A stretch of DNA of 45,613 bases from CBEULR01 sp965544035 (lineage in GTDB: Bacteria > Bacillota > Desulfotomaculia > Desulfotomaculales > Desulforudaceae), in contig CBEULR010000016.1 of NCBI GenBank assembly GCA_965544035.1, positions 1 to 45,613 of the forward strand, given 5' to 3'. The notes beneath the pieces are model-generated. The model was not told the DNA's origin and made no database searches. It saw nothing but the letters and a program-made list of their open reading frames with translations. This document shows, one piece after another, positions 1 through 7,532 of this stretch. The translations under genes were made by a program, and so were the position numbers. Within the stretch, counting starts at the first letter, position 1. Every line of letters starts with the position of its first letter.

Positions 1-315
1 AGTGCCGCCTAAAGCTCCAGGCCTAACTTTTTGCAGACAAATTTGGACTGGACCCAACTTTTTCGCAAAAAGACGAGAATTTTCTGCACCTTTTGCGGAA
101 ATGAGAGCAGATGCCCGTTTTTGCCATCGTCATTTTTCCCCAATGTGATCACCCTGCTGGAATTCAACCTCAACACTGCCGTATTTCCTTGCGGAATACG
201 GGTGTCCTTTTGATCTCGGGATCATTGTAAAAAAGGAAATCGGGTGATCTTGTGTAATTTCTCATTTTATGGCGAACCTTCTCAGAACCATTTTCGCAGG
301 AGGATGTGTTATCCT
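1..315. other. Non-coding left edge of the window
   Basis: I see no convincing gene here. A 60-codon open frame (31-213) has no ribosome binding site and no recognisable protein character. The stretch holds a terminator-like hairpin near 179-201, a short palindrome TGATC-TCGG-GATCA near 209-222, and the Shine-Dalgarno AGGAGG (298-303) of the next gene. An 11-base string ACTGGACCCAA occurs here (near 47) and again near 19006, which may be chance. Confidence 0.5.
179..211 (+). terminator. Terminator-like hairpin
   Basis: An imperfect stem-loop (CCGTATTTC / GAATACGG arms around CTTG) is followed by a short T-rich stretch (GTCCTTTTG). It could end transcription entering from the left of the window. 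The stem is only about 8-9 bp and the T tract is interrupted, so the call is tentative. Confidence 0.35.
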
Positions 316-864
316 TTGAAAACCATAACGCTAACGGCCGGGGAAGCCGCGAAGTCGCTGAACACGCTCGTTTCCGAGAATATCGGTGATGGTCTCTATC
401 TGCATCGTGCTGAGGCCGGTGAGCAGGTCTTCTATAGTGAGATCGAAGATTGTTTACTGGCCCTGGCTGCCGATACTCCGGTGAACCTGGTTTTCTACAC
501 CGAAACCGAATTGCTGCAAGATACGATCGCGGATGCCGTTCAGTTTACGACCATGTGGACGCGGCGGCTGCCCGACGTGGCCAACGCTCTATATGCGGGA
601 CAGGGATCAATAGATACCCTTGTACAGCTGGGGGAGGCGCTGGCCTGGCTGCAGGAAATCAGTACACAGTTCGCGCAGCGCGGCATTGGCCTCGCAGAGT
701 GGCCGCAGCGCTTGTATGAGCTTGCCGGCGAGCTGGTTCGGGTGGTGGAAGGCGATAACGCCGCAGAACAGGCCGACTTCCTGCTGTATGAATTGCAGGA
801 CGCCCTGGATGAGTTATTGAACCGGTTAACCGGTCTCGAGGTTCCGGGCGGTGATGCCGAATGA
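316..864 (+). CDS. Unknown protein upstream of the Maf-like gene (182 aa)
   Basis: I do not recognise this protein. It is acidic and largely helical in character, with no signal peptide or membrane segment. The open frame extends back to a GTG at 244 and an ATG at 304. The AGGAGG at 298-303 touches that ATG directly, so the TTG at 316 (protein beginning LKTITLTAGEA, read as Met) is the better-spaced start, about 12 nt away. The stop overlaps the start of the next gene (ATGA, 861-864), so the two are almost certainly translationally coupled. Its position next to a flagellin-modification gene and flagellin suggests a helper of flagellin modification or secretion, which is inference from context only. 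The start choice is uncertain. Confidence 0.7.
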   Translation: MKTITLTAGEAAKSLNTLVSENIGDGLYLHRAEAGEQVFYSEIEDCLLALAADTPVNLVFYTETELLQDTIADAVQFTTMWTRRLPDVANALYAGQGSIDTLVQLGEALAWLQEISTQFAQRGIGLAEWPQRLYELAGELVRVVEGDNAAEQADFLLYELQDALDELLNRLTGLEVPGGDAE

Positions 865-2645
865 TTCTGGAAAAGAACCTGAAGGCGATCGGAAACCGTG
901 ACCCTGCTGTGGCGGAACAGTTACGGAAAGCCCGGCCGCTACCTGCGGTTGATTCGGTGACTGCAAAAAGCGGTCATCCCGTACCGGTATACCGGGATCG
1001 CCCGCTGTACAGCCGTTATGATCCGCGACGCGAAGCCGAGGCTTGGGCCGCAACCACCGTTTCGGATACGCCTTCGCTTGAACATGTCTACTTCATTTTT
1101 GGGTTTGGTCTGGGCTATCATGTCGAGGCCCTGCTCCGCAAAGATCCCTACGCCCATCTGGTTGTTTGCGAACCCAGCCTCGCATGGTGGCGGCGCCTGC
1201 TCGAATTGCGTGATGTGCGGCATATTATAAAACACGAACGGGTAACGGTGCTGCCTGGTGCTGATTTTTCTTTGGGCAGTGACGCTTTCAACCGGCTGGC
1301 GACCGGCACCTTCACAGGTGAAGTAAAGATGGCGGAACTCCCTGTCTACAAGACGCTGTTCCCGGATGAATACGCGCAGTGGGCAAACCAGGCGTTAGAC
1401 TCCCTGCGCCACCTCCGTGTGGGACTGGCAACGCGTGAATGGTGGAAGAAGCGGTGGCTGAGCAACAGTATCGCCAACCTGATCGAGGTATTCGCCAATC
1501 CGGGTGTCGCCGACATGCGCGGGAGCCTCGCCGGTTATCCGGCCGTGATGGTGGCCGCCGGCCCCTCGCTGGAAGACCACCTCGAGATTCTGCGCAGCCT
1601 GATCGGAAAAGTACCGGTATTCGCCGCCGGTACGGGGCTGCGGCCACTTGTCCAGGCAGGCATCCATCCGGACTACGTGGTGTCGATCGACCCCGGTGAG
1701 GGGAACTACAAGGCTTTGAAAGACTATCTGGACGCTCCGTGCACCACGCTTGTTTTTATCTCCTCCCTCCACCCGCAGATCGTGAAGGAATATACGGGTC
1801 CGAAAATCGCCGCGTTTGCCGACCAGGAGCACCTTCCCCGCTGGATTGGGGAAATGGCCGGGTGGGATAGAGGCATCCTGCCGGACGCCGGATCGGTGGC
1901 CATACCCACACTGGATTTCGTCCTGCAGATGGGCTGCAGCGAGGTCGTCCTTTTGGGACAGGACCTGTCGTTCCGTGACCCCAAGAAATACTACGCTGGA
2001 CAGCGTGAGATTGAAGTGAAGGACTATTTTCCGCGCCGGAGTGTTTCGGGCACGACCGTATACACCACCAAACCAATGCTGGCCATGCTACGTGAACTGG
2101 AAGCACGTATCGCCAAGGCGAACCGTGCGGGCTGCGTCGTGTATAACGCGTCGCGCACCGGATTAGCCATCAAGGGCACTACAGGCATTGATTTTGCGGC
2201 ATGGGCACGTGGACACGGCAGGCGGCGGTTTGAACACCCCGAGACCGGGCTGGATCACCCAACAAAGGATGAAGTGATGGACAGGATTATAGAGCCATTG
2301 CGCACGATTCGCACGGAATTGAGAACGGTGCAGGAGTTATCCGGTTCCGCCGTCCGAACACTGGAGCCGCTTTGCCGCGCGCTTCCGGACGGGGCGACAC
2401 TGGGCCGCCGGCTGAATCCGGCTGTCGGCCGGCTCAATGAAGCTATGCGCAGTGCAGCGTATACCCGTGTTATCCGGCGTACGGTAGAAAACCTGGACAT
2501 CCTGGTGCGCACGCGCACGCTGAATTTAGCCACAGCCTCCCCGCCGCAGATCAAGAGCCACCTGGCTCTGCTCCACACATTTGCCGAAGCTGTGCAGGGC
2601 AACTCCGCATATTACTGCTCCGAACTCGAACGCCTAATCCCCTGA
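861..2645 (+). CDS. DUF115 / Maf-type motility accessory factor, presumed flagellin glycosyltransferase
   Basis: The protein has 594 residues. The central part carries the DUF115 (MAF_flag10 / MptE-like) signature: a Rossmann-like segment ending in MVAAGPSLEDHLEIL near residue 230, followed by PVFAAGTGLRPLVQAGIHPDYVVSIDP and later GCSEVVLLGQDLSF. Maf proteins of this family transfer nonulosonic acids such as pseudaminic or legionaminic acid onto flagellin Ser/Thr in the cytoplasm before export. The gene lies directly upstream of flagellin, the usual context for Maf genes in Gram-positive bacteria. It overlaps the preceding unknown gene by 4 nt. The DUF115 family also contains archaeal 6-hydroxymethylpterin diphosphokinases (MptE), but the flagellar context argues against that role. 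No sugar-biosynthesis genes are in the window. Confidence 0.85.
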   Translation: MILEKNLKAIGNRDPAVAEQLRKARPLPAVDSVTAKSGHPVPVYRDRPLYSRYDPRREAEAWAATTVSDTPSLEHVYFIFGFGLGYHVEALLRKDPYAHLVVCEPSLAWWRRLLELRDVRHIIKHERVTVLPGADFSLGSDAFNRLATGTFTGEVKMAELPVYKTLFPDEYAQWANQALDSLRHLRVGLATREWWKKRWLSNSIANLIEVFANPGVADMRGSLAGYPAVMVAAGPSLEDHLEILRSLIGKVPVFAAGTGLRPLVQAGIHPDYVVSIDPGEGNYKALKDYLDAPCTTLVFISSLHPQIVKEYTGPKIAAFADQEHLPRWIGEMAGWDRGILPDAGSVAIPTLDFVLQMGCSEVVLLGQDLSFRDPKKYYAGQREIEVKDYFPRRSVSGTTVYTTKPMLAMLRELEARIAKANRAGCVVYNASRTGLAIKGTTGIDFAAWARGHGRRRFEHPETGLDHPTKDEVMDRIIEPLRTIRTELRTVQELSGSAVRTLEPLCRALPDGATLGRRLNPAVGRLNEAMRSAAYTRVIRRTVENLDILVRTRTLNLATASPPQIKSHLALLHTFAEAVQGNSAYYCSELERLIP

Positions 2646-2683
2646 GCGAAAAACCTGACTGCGAAAATCTTCGCTTGAACCGC

Positions 2684-2711
2684 TAAAGTTTGGTTGCCCG
2701 GCACCGAAATA
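2684..2711 (+). promoter_or_regulatory. Sigma-28 (SigD/FliA) promoter of flagellin
   Basis: TAAAGTTT (2684-2691), an 11-nt spacer, then ACCGAAATA (2703-2711). This matches the flagellar sigma consensus TAAAGTTT-N11-GCCGATAA closely. It lies about 65 nt upstream of the flagellin ATG and just after the Maf-like gene ends, so flagellin can be transcribed on its own at high level. Confidence 0.88.
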
Positions 2712-2775
2712 GGTAGTAGTGGGTTTTATCCGCTGCCAAAAATTTTATGATTATCGGAAAGGGGAGAAAGGGATT

Positions 2776-3588
2776 ATGCGGATTCAACACAACATTGCGG
2801 CGCTGAACGCACACCGGCAGTTGGGCGTCAACAACACGGCCGCCGGCAAGTCACTGGAAAGACTCTCGTCCGGTTTCCGGATCAACCGCGCCGCCGATGA
2901 CGCCGCCGGGCTGGCCATCTCGGAGAAGATGCGCTCCCAGATCCGCGGCCTGAACCAGGCGATTCGGAACGCGCAGGACGGCATCTCACTGGTACAGACG
3001 GCGGAGGGCGCCACCCAGGAGATCCACTCGATGCTCCAGCGGATGAGAGAATTGGCCGTACAGGCTGCCTCGGGAACCTATACAGACGACGATCGTGCAG
3101 CTCTGCAGGATGAAGTAGACCAGCTGATTGAGGAAATCGACCGTATTGCCAAGAACACCGAATTCAATACGCTAACACTGCTGAGTGGTGGCATAACCAA
3201 CAGCGCCATACAGGTGGGAGCCAATGCGGAACAGACCATTGAAATTGAAATCAATAATCTGACGGCGAGTGAAATTGGTGTCAGCGGCCTTAGTATTAGT
3301 TCCGGCGGGAGTGCCCAGAACGCAATCAGTACTATTGACGAGGCCATTAAAAAGGTGTCTGAAGAAAGAGCGAAACTTGGTGCCCTGCAGAACCGCCTGG
3401 AGCACACCATCGCCAACTTGGGAGTGACGATGGAGAACCTAACCGCTGCCGAGTCGCGGATCCGTGACGTGGACATGGCTGCCGAGATGATGGAGTTCAC
3501 CAAGTTCAACATTCTGAACCAGGCCTCCATCGCGATGCTGGCGCAGGCAAATATGCAGCCGCAAAGTGTTCTGCAGTTGCTTGCTTAA
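2776..3588 (+). CDS. fliC: Flagellin
   Basis: Major filament subunit, 270 residues. The conserved N-terminal D0/D1 region (MRIQHNIAALNAHRQL, then LSSGFRINRAADDAAGLAIS) and C-terminal D1/D0 region (RIRDVDMAAEMMEFTKFNIL, ending QPQSVLQLLA) are both complete. The central part is short, about 60 residues (IQVGANAEQTIEIEINNL...), so the variable D2/D3 domains are essentially absent; compact flagellins of this size are common in Firmicutes. I chose ATG 2776 over the upstream in-frame ATG (2719) because it has the purine-rich site GGGGAGAAAGG just before it and gives the canonical N-terminus. A sigma-28 promoter lies at 2684-2711 and a hairpin at 3664-3689. It is the probable target of the upstream Maf-like enzyme and is chaperoned by FliS (5996-6376). 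Confidence 0.97.
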   Translation: MRIQHNIAALNAHRQLGVNNTAAGKSLERLSSGFRINRAADDAAGLAISEKMRSQIRGLNQAIRNAQDGISLVQTAEGATQEIHSMLQRMRELAVQAASGTYTDDDRAALQDEVDQLIEEIDRIAKNTEFNTLTLLSGGITNSAIQVGANAEQTIEIEINNLTASEIGVSGLSISSGGSAQNAISTIDEAIKKVSEERAKLGALQNRLEHTIANLGVTMENLTAAESRIRDVDMAAEMMEFTKFNILNQASIAMLAQANMQPQSVLQLLA

Positions 3589-3662
3589 GTCAGTAGTTAG
3601 TGTCTCATGGCTGATTTTAGAGAGATAAAGAGAAGAGAACTTGGAAAGAAAAAAGTGGTCGA

Positions 3663-3692
3663 GGGGAGCCATCCTGCGGGATGGCTCCCTTG
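3663..3692 (+). terminator. Hairpin downstream of flagellin
   Basis: A perfect 11-bp stem (GGGAGCCATCC / GGATGGCTCCC, 3664-3674 with 3679-3689) with a TGCG loop. Only two T residues follow, so it may stabilise the flagellin mRNA 3' end as much as terminate. It is the only strong hairpin between flagellin and flaG. Confidence 0.6.
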
Positions 3693-3749
3693 CATGGCAA
3701 GGCATGTAGAAGGTATTCCTCCCCATTCACACAAATCCTGCCCGATCGC

Positions 3750-3778
3750 TAAAGTTTTTTCGGATTATTGCCGAAAAA
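3750..3778 (+). promoter_or_regulatory. Sigma-28 promoter of the flaG-fliD-fliS operon
   Basis: TAAAGTTT (3750-3757), a 12-nt spacer, then GCCGAAAA (3770-3777). The site is embedded in a palindrome (TTTTTTCGG / CCGAAAAAA, 3755-3763 with 3771-3779). The spacer is one base longer than at the flagellin promoter but equals that of the flgM site on the other strand. Confidence 0.75.
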
Positions 3779-3812
3779 AAGGGCAACAGACCGTACGCGG
3801 AGGCATAGTCAG

Positions 3813-4154
3813 ATGCGTATAGAAGCACCAGCGAAAGTTACCCAGAGCGATCCGGTGATCAATCGGCCGCAGCCTTCCCGCGAACCCGCCGCGCCGCAGG
3901 AGCAGGCGGAGAAGCCGAAAGCGGAGTGGACCAAGGGCGAACTGCTGGCCGCGATTGAGCAGGCCAACCGCGCCCTGCAGACCAGCAACCGGCAGTTCGA
4001 TTTCACCGTACATGAAGAAACCAACATAATCATGGTACGCGTCATCAACTCCGACACCGGGGAACTGATCAAGGAGATCCCGCCGGAGAAGATCCTGAAT
4101 CTGATCGCAAACCTCTGGGAACTGGCAGGCATTGTCGTGGACGAACGACGCTAA
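3813..4154 (+). CDS. flaG: FlaG family flagellar protein
   Basis: The protein has 113 residues: a Pro/Ala/Glu-rich disordered N-terminal half and a conserved C-terminal FlaG domain (VHEETNIIMVRVINSDTGEL, IKEIPPEKILNLIANLWELAGIVVDERR). FlaG proteins modulate filament length and usually sit beside fliD, as here. ATG 3813 is preferred over the upstream in-frame TTG because GGAGG lies at 3799-3803 and because the longer form would begin inside the palindrome. It is the first gene of a flaG-fliD-fliS-fliT-like operon under the sigma-28 site at 3750. A second FlaG-like gene lies at 6958-7338 on the other strand. Confidence 0.9.
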   Translation: MRIEAPAKVTQSDPVINRPQPSREPAAPQEQAEKPKAEWTKGELLAAIEQANRALQTSNRQFDFTVHEETNIIMVRVINSDTGELIKEIPPEKILNLIANLWELAGIVVDERR

Positions 4155-4202
4155 CACGGCAGTCGTCAGTGGGAAGAACCAGACCATTTAGGAGGGTTGG
4201 GA

Positions 4203-5972
4203 ATGAGTATGATTATCGGGGGTTTGGCCTCGGGAATCGACACCTACCAGATCATCGAGGATCTGATGAAGGCGCACCGCAAGCCGGTGGACAAACTCCG
4301 GCAGCAGCGTCAGATTCTGGAGTGGCGGCGTGAAGAATACCGGGCGATAAACAACCTCCTTTTGAACTTCCGCACCAATACCGTCTTCTCGATGCGTCTC
4401 GGCTCGACCCTGCTGACGAAGCTGGCCAATTCGTCGAATGCTTCCGTGGTTGCCGCCACCGCCTCGCCGGCGGCCGCGAATGCGACCTACAATCTTAAGG
4501 TTGAAGCCTTAGCCACCACCGCCTACAAGACCAGCGGCACAATTTCAAGAACGGCCGATGACAAAATCGATGCCGACGCCTCCATCTGGGCGCAGCGGGG
4601 CAAGTTTGCCGGGGAAATAGACTGGCAGCAAACAGATAATAGCGAGAGCATCAGCGGTACAGGCGGTACCGTCTATCGGCTGTCTCACGGTTGGATTTCA
4701 GAGGGTACCGTCACCATCACCGTGGGCGCTGACGAATTCGAGGTGTTGTTTGACCAAGACGTGACCGGGAAGGAACCCGGTAATTGGGTAAACATTGACA
4801 CCGAGACCGGCCTCCTTGAGTTTGGAAGAGAAATTGGCGAGGACGAAACCATCACCGCCGATTACGAGTACAACACCTTCAGTTTTGACATCACCACCTA
4901 CGACTACGGCGGTGCGGCCGTTGAGCGGACTTTTACCATTGGTGCAACCGACGGCACTCTGAATAAAGTCTTGAACCTCATCTCGTCCGACAAGGAACTG
5001 GGCGTAACCGCCTTTCACGATGCGGGGGCCGACCGGGTCTCGATCTCCACCACCCGCACCGGGGACAACAACACCACCGGGGATGAAATCCAGGTCACCG
5101 GCTTCCTGGCTAAAGCGCTGCAATTCGAAGGCGCTGATGAAGTGGGCGGAACCAACGCTGTTTTAACCGTAAACGGGATGGAAATCAATCGCTCCACCAA
5201 CGACTTCACCCTGAACAACGTACACTTCAGCCTGAAAGCCGTTGGAACATCCACCGTAACGGTGAGCAGCGACACCGAGACTCTGTTCCAGCAGATCAAG
5301 CACTTCGTCGCTGAATACAACGGTCTTTTGGACATCATCAACGGCAAACTGTACGAGGAGCGCTTCCCGGACTACCCTCCGCTGATCGGTGACGACGCCA
5401 GGGAGGGTCTGACCGACCGGCAGATCGACCAGTGGGAGCAGAAGGCCCGCAGCGGCCTGCTGCGCTTCGACAGCGTCCTCAGCGGAGTGGTCAGCCGGCT
5501 GCGGAACGAGGTCTTCACCGCTGTCGAGGGGCTTGATCCCGATCTTAACCACCTGGCCCACATCGGGATTACAACCAGCTTTTATGGCGATCGGGGCAAA
5601 CTGGTGATCGACGAGGCCAAGCTGCGCAGCGCGATCGAGCAAAACCCGGAGGGCGTGGCACAGATATTTACCAAGCGCGGAGAAAGCACTGAGGAACAGG
5701 GGATCGCCCAGCGTCTCTACAGTTCGCTGGATGCAGCGATCAAACAGGTAACCGCCCGGGCCGGCTCAATGACGTCGCCGACGTTGAATGATCCGAGCTG
5801 GATCGGCCGTCAGATCCGCGATATTGACGAGCGCATCCAGCGGGCGGAGGAGCGTCTTGAGACGATAGAAAACCGCTACTGGCGGCAGTTCGCCGCAATG
5901 GAGCGGGCAATCAACCTGATGAATGCGCAGAGCATGTGGCTGGCCCAGCAGATGGGCGGCGGCATGGCCTAG
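4203..5972 (+). CDS. fliD: Flagellar filament cap protein FliD (HAP2)
   Basis: The protein has 589 residues. The N-terminal FliD_N region (GGLASGIDTYQIIEDLMKAH) and the C-terminal FliD_C coiled-coil region (IGRQIRDIDERIQRAEERLE, ending YWRQFAAMERAINLMNAQSM) are both recognisable. FliD forms the cap at the filament tip that folds exported flagellin. It is longer than the enteric protein (about 470 aa) because of an extended acidic, Thr-rich middle region (about residues 115-330), which is probably surface-exposed. Start ATG 4203 lies 6 nt after GGAGGG (4191-4196). The gene sits between flaG and fliS, the standard Firmicute order. Confidence 0.95.
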   Translation: MSMIIGGLASGIDTYQIIEDLMKAHRKPVDKLRQQRQILEWRREEYRAINNLLLNFRTNTVFSMRLGSTLLTKLANSSNASVVAATASPAAANATYNLKVEALATTAYKTSGTISRTADDKIDADASIWAQRGKFAGEIDWQQTDNSESISGTGGTVYRLSHGWISEGTVTITVGADEFEVLFDQDVTGKEPGNWVNIDTETGLLEFGREIGEDETITADYEYNTFSFDITTYDYGGAAVERTFTIGATDGTLNKVLNLISSDKELGVTAFHDAGADRVSISTTRTGDNNTTGDEIQVTGFLAKALQFEGADEVGGTNAVLTVNGMEINRSTNDFTLNNVHFSLKAVGTSTVTVSSDTETLFQQIKHFVAEYNGLLDIINGKLYEERFPDYPPLIGDDAREGLTDRQIDQWEQKARSGLLRFDSVLSGVVSRLRNEVFTAVEGLDPDLNHLAHIGITTSFYGDRGKLVIDEAKLRSAIEQNPEGVAQIFTKRGESTEEQGIAQRLYSSLDAAIKQVTARAGSMTSPTLNDPSWIGRQIRDIDERIQRAEERLETIENRYWRQFAAMERAINLMNAQSMWLAQQMGGGMA

Positions 5973-5995
5973 CAGTATCCTGAAGGAGGATGAAC

Positions 5996-6376
5996 ATGGC
6001 AACCACCAACCCCTATGCCCAGTACCAGCAGAATGCGATTCTGAACGCCAGGCCTGAGCAGCTAATCACTGCACTATGTAACGGAGCGGTGAAGTTTATC
6101 AGACAGGCCGACCAGGCCCTGGAAAACGGGGACATTCAAGCTGCCCACCACAGCATTATCCGGGCGCAGGATATCGTCACCCATCTGCAGGCCAATCTGA
6201 ATATGGATTACGAGGTCTCCCAGCGGCTGGACTCTCTGTACGGCTTCCTGTACGGACGCCTGGTGCAGGCCAACGTGAAGAAGGACCGGGCGTTGTTAAA
6301 CGAGGCGCTCGGACTGATGGAGGAAGTGCGCGATACCTGGGCGGAGGCAGTGAAAAAGGCCCTATCGGGCCAGTAG
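5996..6376 (+). CDS. fliS: Flagellar export chaperone FliS
   Basis: The protein has 126 residues, the usual FliS length. The N-terminal signature NPYAQYQQNAILNARPEQLI is followed by an all-helical fold with LYGFLYGRLVQANVKKD. FliS binds the C-terminal D0 helix of flagellin in the cytoplasm, prevents premature polymerisation and delivers it to FlhA. Two ATG codons (5990 and 5996) follow AGGAGG (5984-5989); the second has proper spacing. It lies directly after fliD. Confidence 0.95.
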   Translation: MATTNPYAQYQQNAILNARPEQLITALCNGAVKFIRQADQALENGDIQAAHHSIIRAQDIVTHLQANLNMDYEVSQRLDSLYGFLYGRLVQANVKKDRALLNEALGLMEEVRDTWAEAVKKALSGQ

Positions 6377-6445
6377 ACAGGATTCAGTAGCGAGTAGTCA
6401 GTAGGAGGAACCCCGCCTGCAAGTGGGCCTGGGGGAGTGTTTACA

Positions 6446-6895
6446 ATGAAAGACTCAGCTAGACAAGCGGGGAAACTGCGGCTGGTGCAGGCGAAACTGG
6501 AGCTTGCCCGCCGCTTTCGCGACTTGACCCTGGAGCAGCAGAAGCTGATCCGCAAACTACCGTCCGAAAAGGCACTGGCACGGATCTACACGCTGGTAGA
6601 CGAGCGCCAGCAGTGTATCGACAAGTATAACCTGCTGTCGCAGGCCGAGGCCGAGATGGGCGCGTCCTCTTCGTGCTATCTGGACGATGAGCGGGGGCTG
6701 GACAAGGTGTTGGCCGATCTGCAGGCAACACTGGCCGAGGCAGCGGCGGTGGATGAGGAAAACGTGGCCGCTATGGAGCAGGAAAAAATTGCTCTGATGA
6801 AGCAGATCGGGCAAATCCGGTCCGGCCGGCGGGTGCTGGACGCCTATGGGCGGCAACCGGGTGCTCCCGCCGCGTTTATCGACAAATCCAAATAA
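6446..6895 (+). CDS. FliT-like flagellar chaperone (tentative)
   Basis: The protein has 149 residues, is nearly all helical and charged (KLRLVQAKLELARRFRDLTL; a second long helix near residues 85-130), and has no membrane segment. Its position directly after fliS corresponds to fliT in Bacillus. FliT is the chaperone of FliD and similarly small and helical. Sequence motifs alone do not prove the assignment. I place the start at ATG 6446, 9 nt after GGGGGA, rather than GTG 6437. Between fliS and this gene lies a copy of the dispersed TCAGTAG-type repeat (6383-6408). The next gene downstream is convergent. Confidence 0.65.
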   Translation: MKDSARQAGKLRLVQAKLELARRFRDLTLEQQKLIRKLPSEKALARIYTLVDERQQCIDKYNLLSQAEAEMGASSSCYLDDERGLDKVLADLQATLAEAAAVDEENVAAMEQEKIALMKQIGQIRSGRRVLDAYGRQPGAPAAFIDKSK

Positions 6896-6896
6896 G

Positions 6897-6957
6897 GAGT
6901 CAGAATTCAGAAGTCAGTATTCTCCTTCCTTTACCACTGAATACTGACTGCTTCCCC
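6897..6957. repeat. Intergenic repeat with inverted arms between convergent genes
   Basis: Contains TCAGTATTC (6914-6922) and its complement GAATACTGA (6939-6947), so it can fold into a 9-bp stem. The sequence belongs to the same degenerate AGTATTCAGTA-type family seen at 6383-6408, 7471-7503 and 45531-45573. It separates the FliT-like and FlaG-like genes and could act as a weak bidirectional terminator. Confidence 0.6.
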
Positions 6958-7338
6958 TTACTGGCTGCTGTCGATGATTACCCCGGTTTTCCCGGCCAGG
7001 CGGTGCTCAAGCGCGGCCACTTCCCCCGGTTCCATTTCCCGGAGCACCTCGCCGGTCAGCGGGTTGATCACTGCCACCATCCGGCCGTGCCCCTCGGCAT
7101 CCCGTTTCCTCTCCCCTTCTTTACGGCGCACCCGAAAGCGGATGTTCTGGTTGAAGAGTCTGGCCAGTTCGTTCAGCCGCTCCACGGCTCTGACCAGTGC
7201 CGCCAGATCCCGGCGCAGCGCGTGCGGTTCGAGTTCCTGACGGGCCACACCGGGCCTTTCGGTGGCTTCAACACGGCGCGCCACCGCCTCGAACTGGGCC
7301 AATGACTGCAGTCCTCCGGCACCGATCTTCAAAGCCAC
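6958..7338 (-). CDS. Second FlaG-like protein
   Basis: The protein has 126 residues. The C-terminal part (GRMVAVINPLTGEVLREMEP, then GEVAALEHRL) matches the FlaG pattern of beta strand, TGE turn, I/MxPxE and helix. The N-terminal half is helical and charged. It is the last gene after flgL on the minus strand, where many Firmicutes carry fliW and csrA instead. Together with flaG at 3813 the window has two FlaG-family genes, one at the end of each flagellar operon. The two proteins are only distantly similar, so they are not a recent duplication. Confidence 0.72.
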   Translation of the reverse strand: MALKIGAGGLQSLAQFEAVARRVEATERPGVARQELEPHALRRDLAALVRAVERLNELARLFNQNIRFRVRRKEGERKRDAEGHGRMVAVINPLTGEVLREMEPGEVAALEHRLAGKTGVIIDSSQ

Positions 7339-7470
7339 TCACCTCCAAGAAGGTTAGGCATCGGCGCCCTCAATTTCTCTGTACAAACTTCGTGTTCACG
7401 TGTCGTCCGCGATTACCTAATATCGGAATGCGCCCCGTGCATTCCAGATCAAAACCATGGTAGTTCTTCC

Positions 7471-7503
7471 TACTAAATACTGGATACTCGATACTCACTA
7501 CTG
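7471..7503. repeat. Dispersed degenerate intergenic repeat
   Basis: Built of TACT-AAATACT-GGATACT-CGATACT-CACTACT-G units. The last 18 bases (ACTCGATACTCACTACTG) recur exactly at 45556-45573. The copy lies between flgL and the second FlaG-like gene, next to the flgL palindrome. Confidence 0.65.
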
Positions 7504-7532
7504 CTAGGGGGACAAGTTCCTTGTCCCCCTAG
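7504..7532. repeat. Perfect 13-bp palindrome overlapping the flgL stop codon
   Basis: CTAGGGGGACAAG / CTTGTCCCCCTAG arms (7504-7516 and 7520-7532) with a TTC loop. The flgL stop codon (7529-7531) is inside the right arm. No T tract follows on either strand, so it is not a classical intrinsic terminator. It resembles the GGGGACA...TGTCCCC REP-like palindromes that are common in Clostridia. Confidence 0.75.

Noticed and set aside
31..213. 60-codon open frame at the left edge
   Set aside because: No ribosome binding site, unusual composition and overlap with a terminator-like hairpin.
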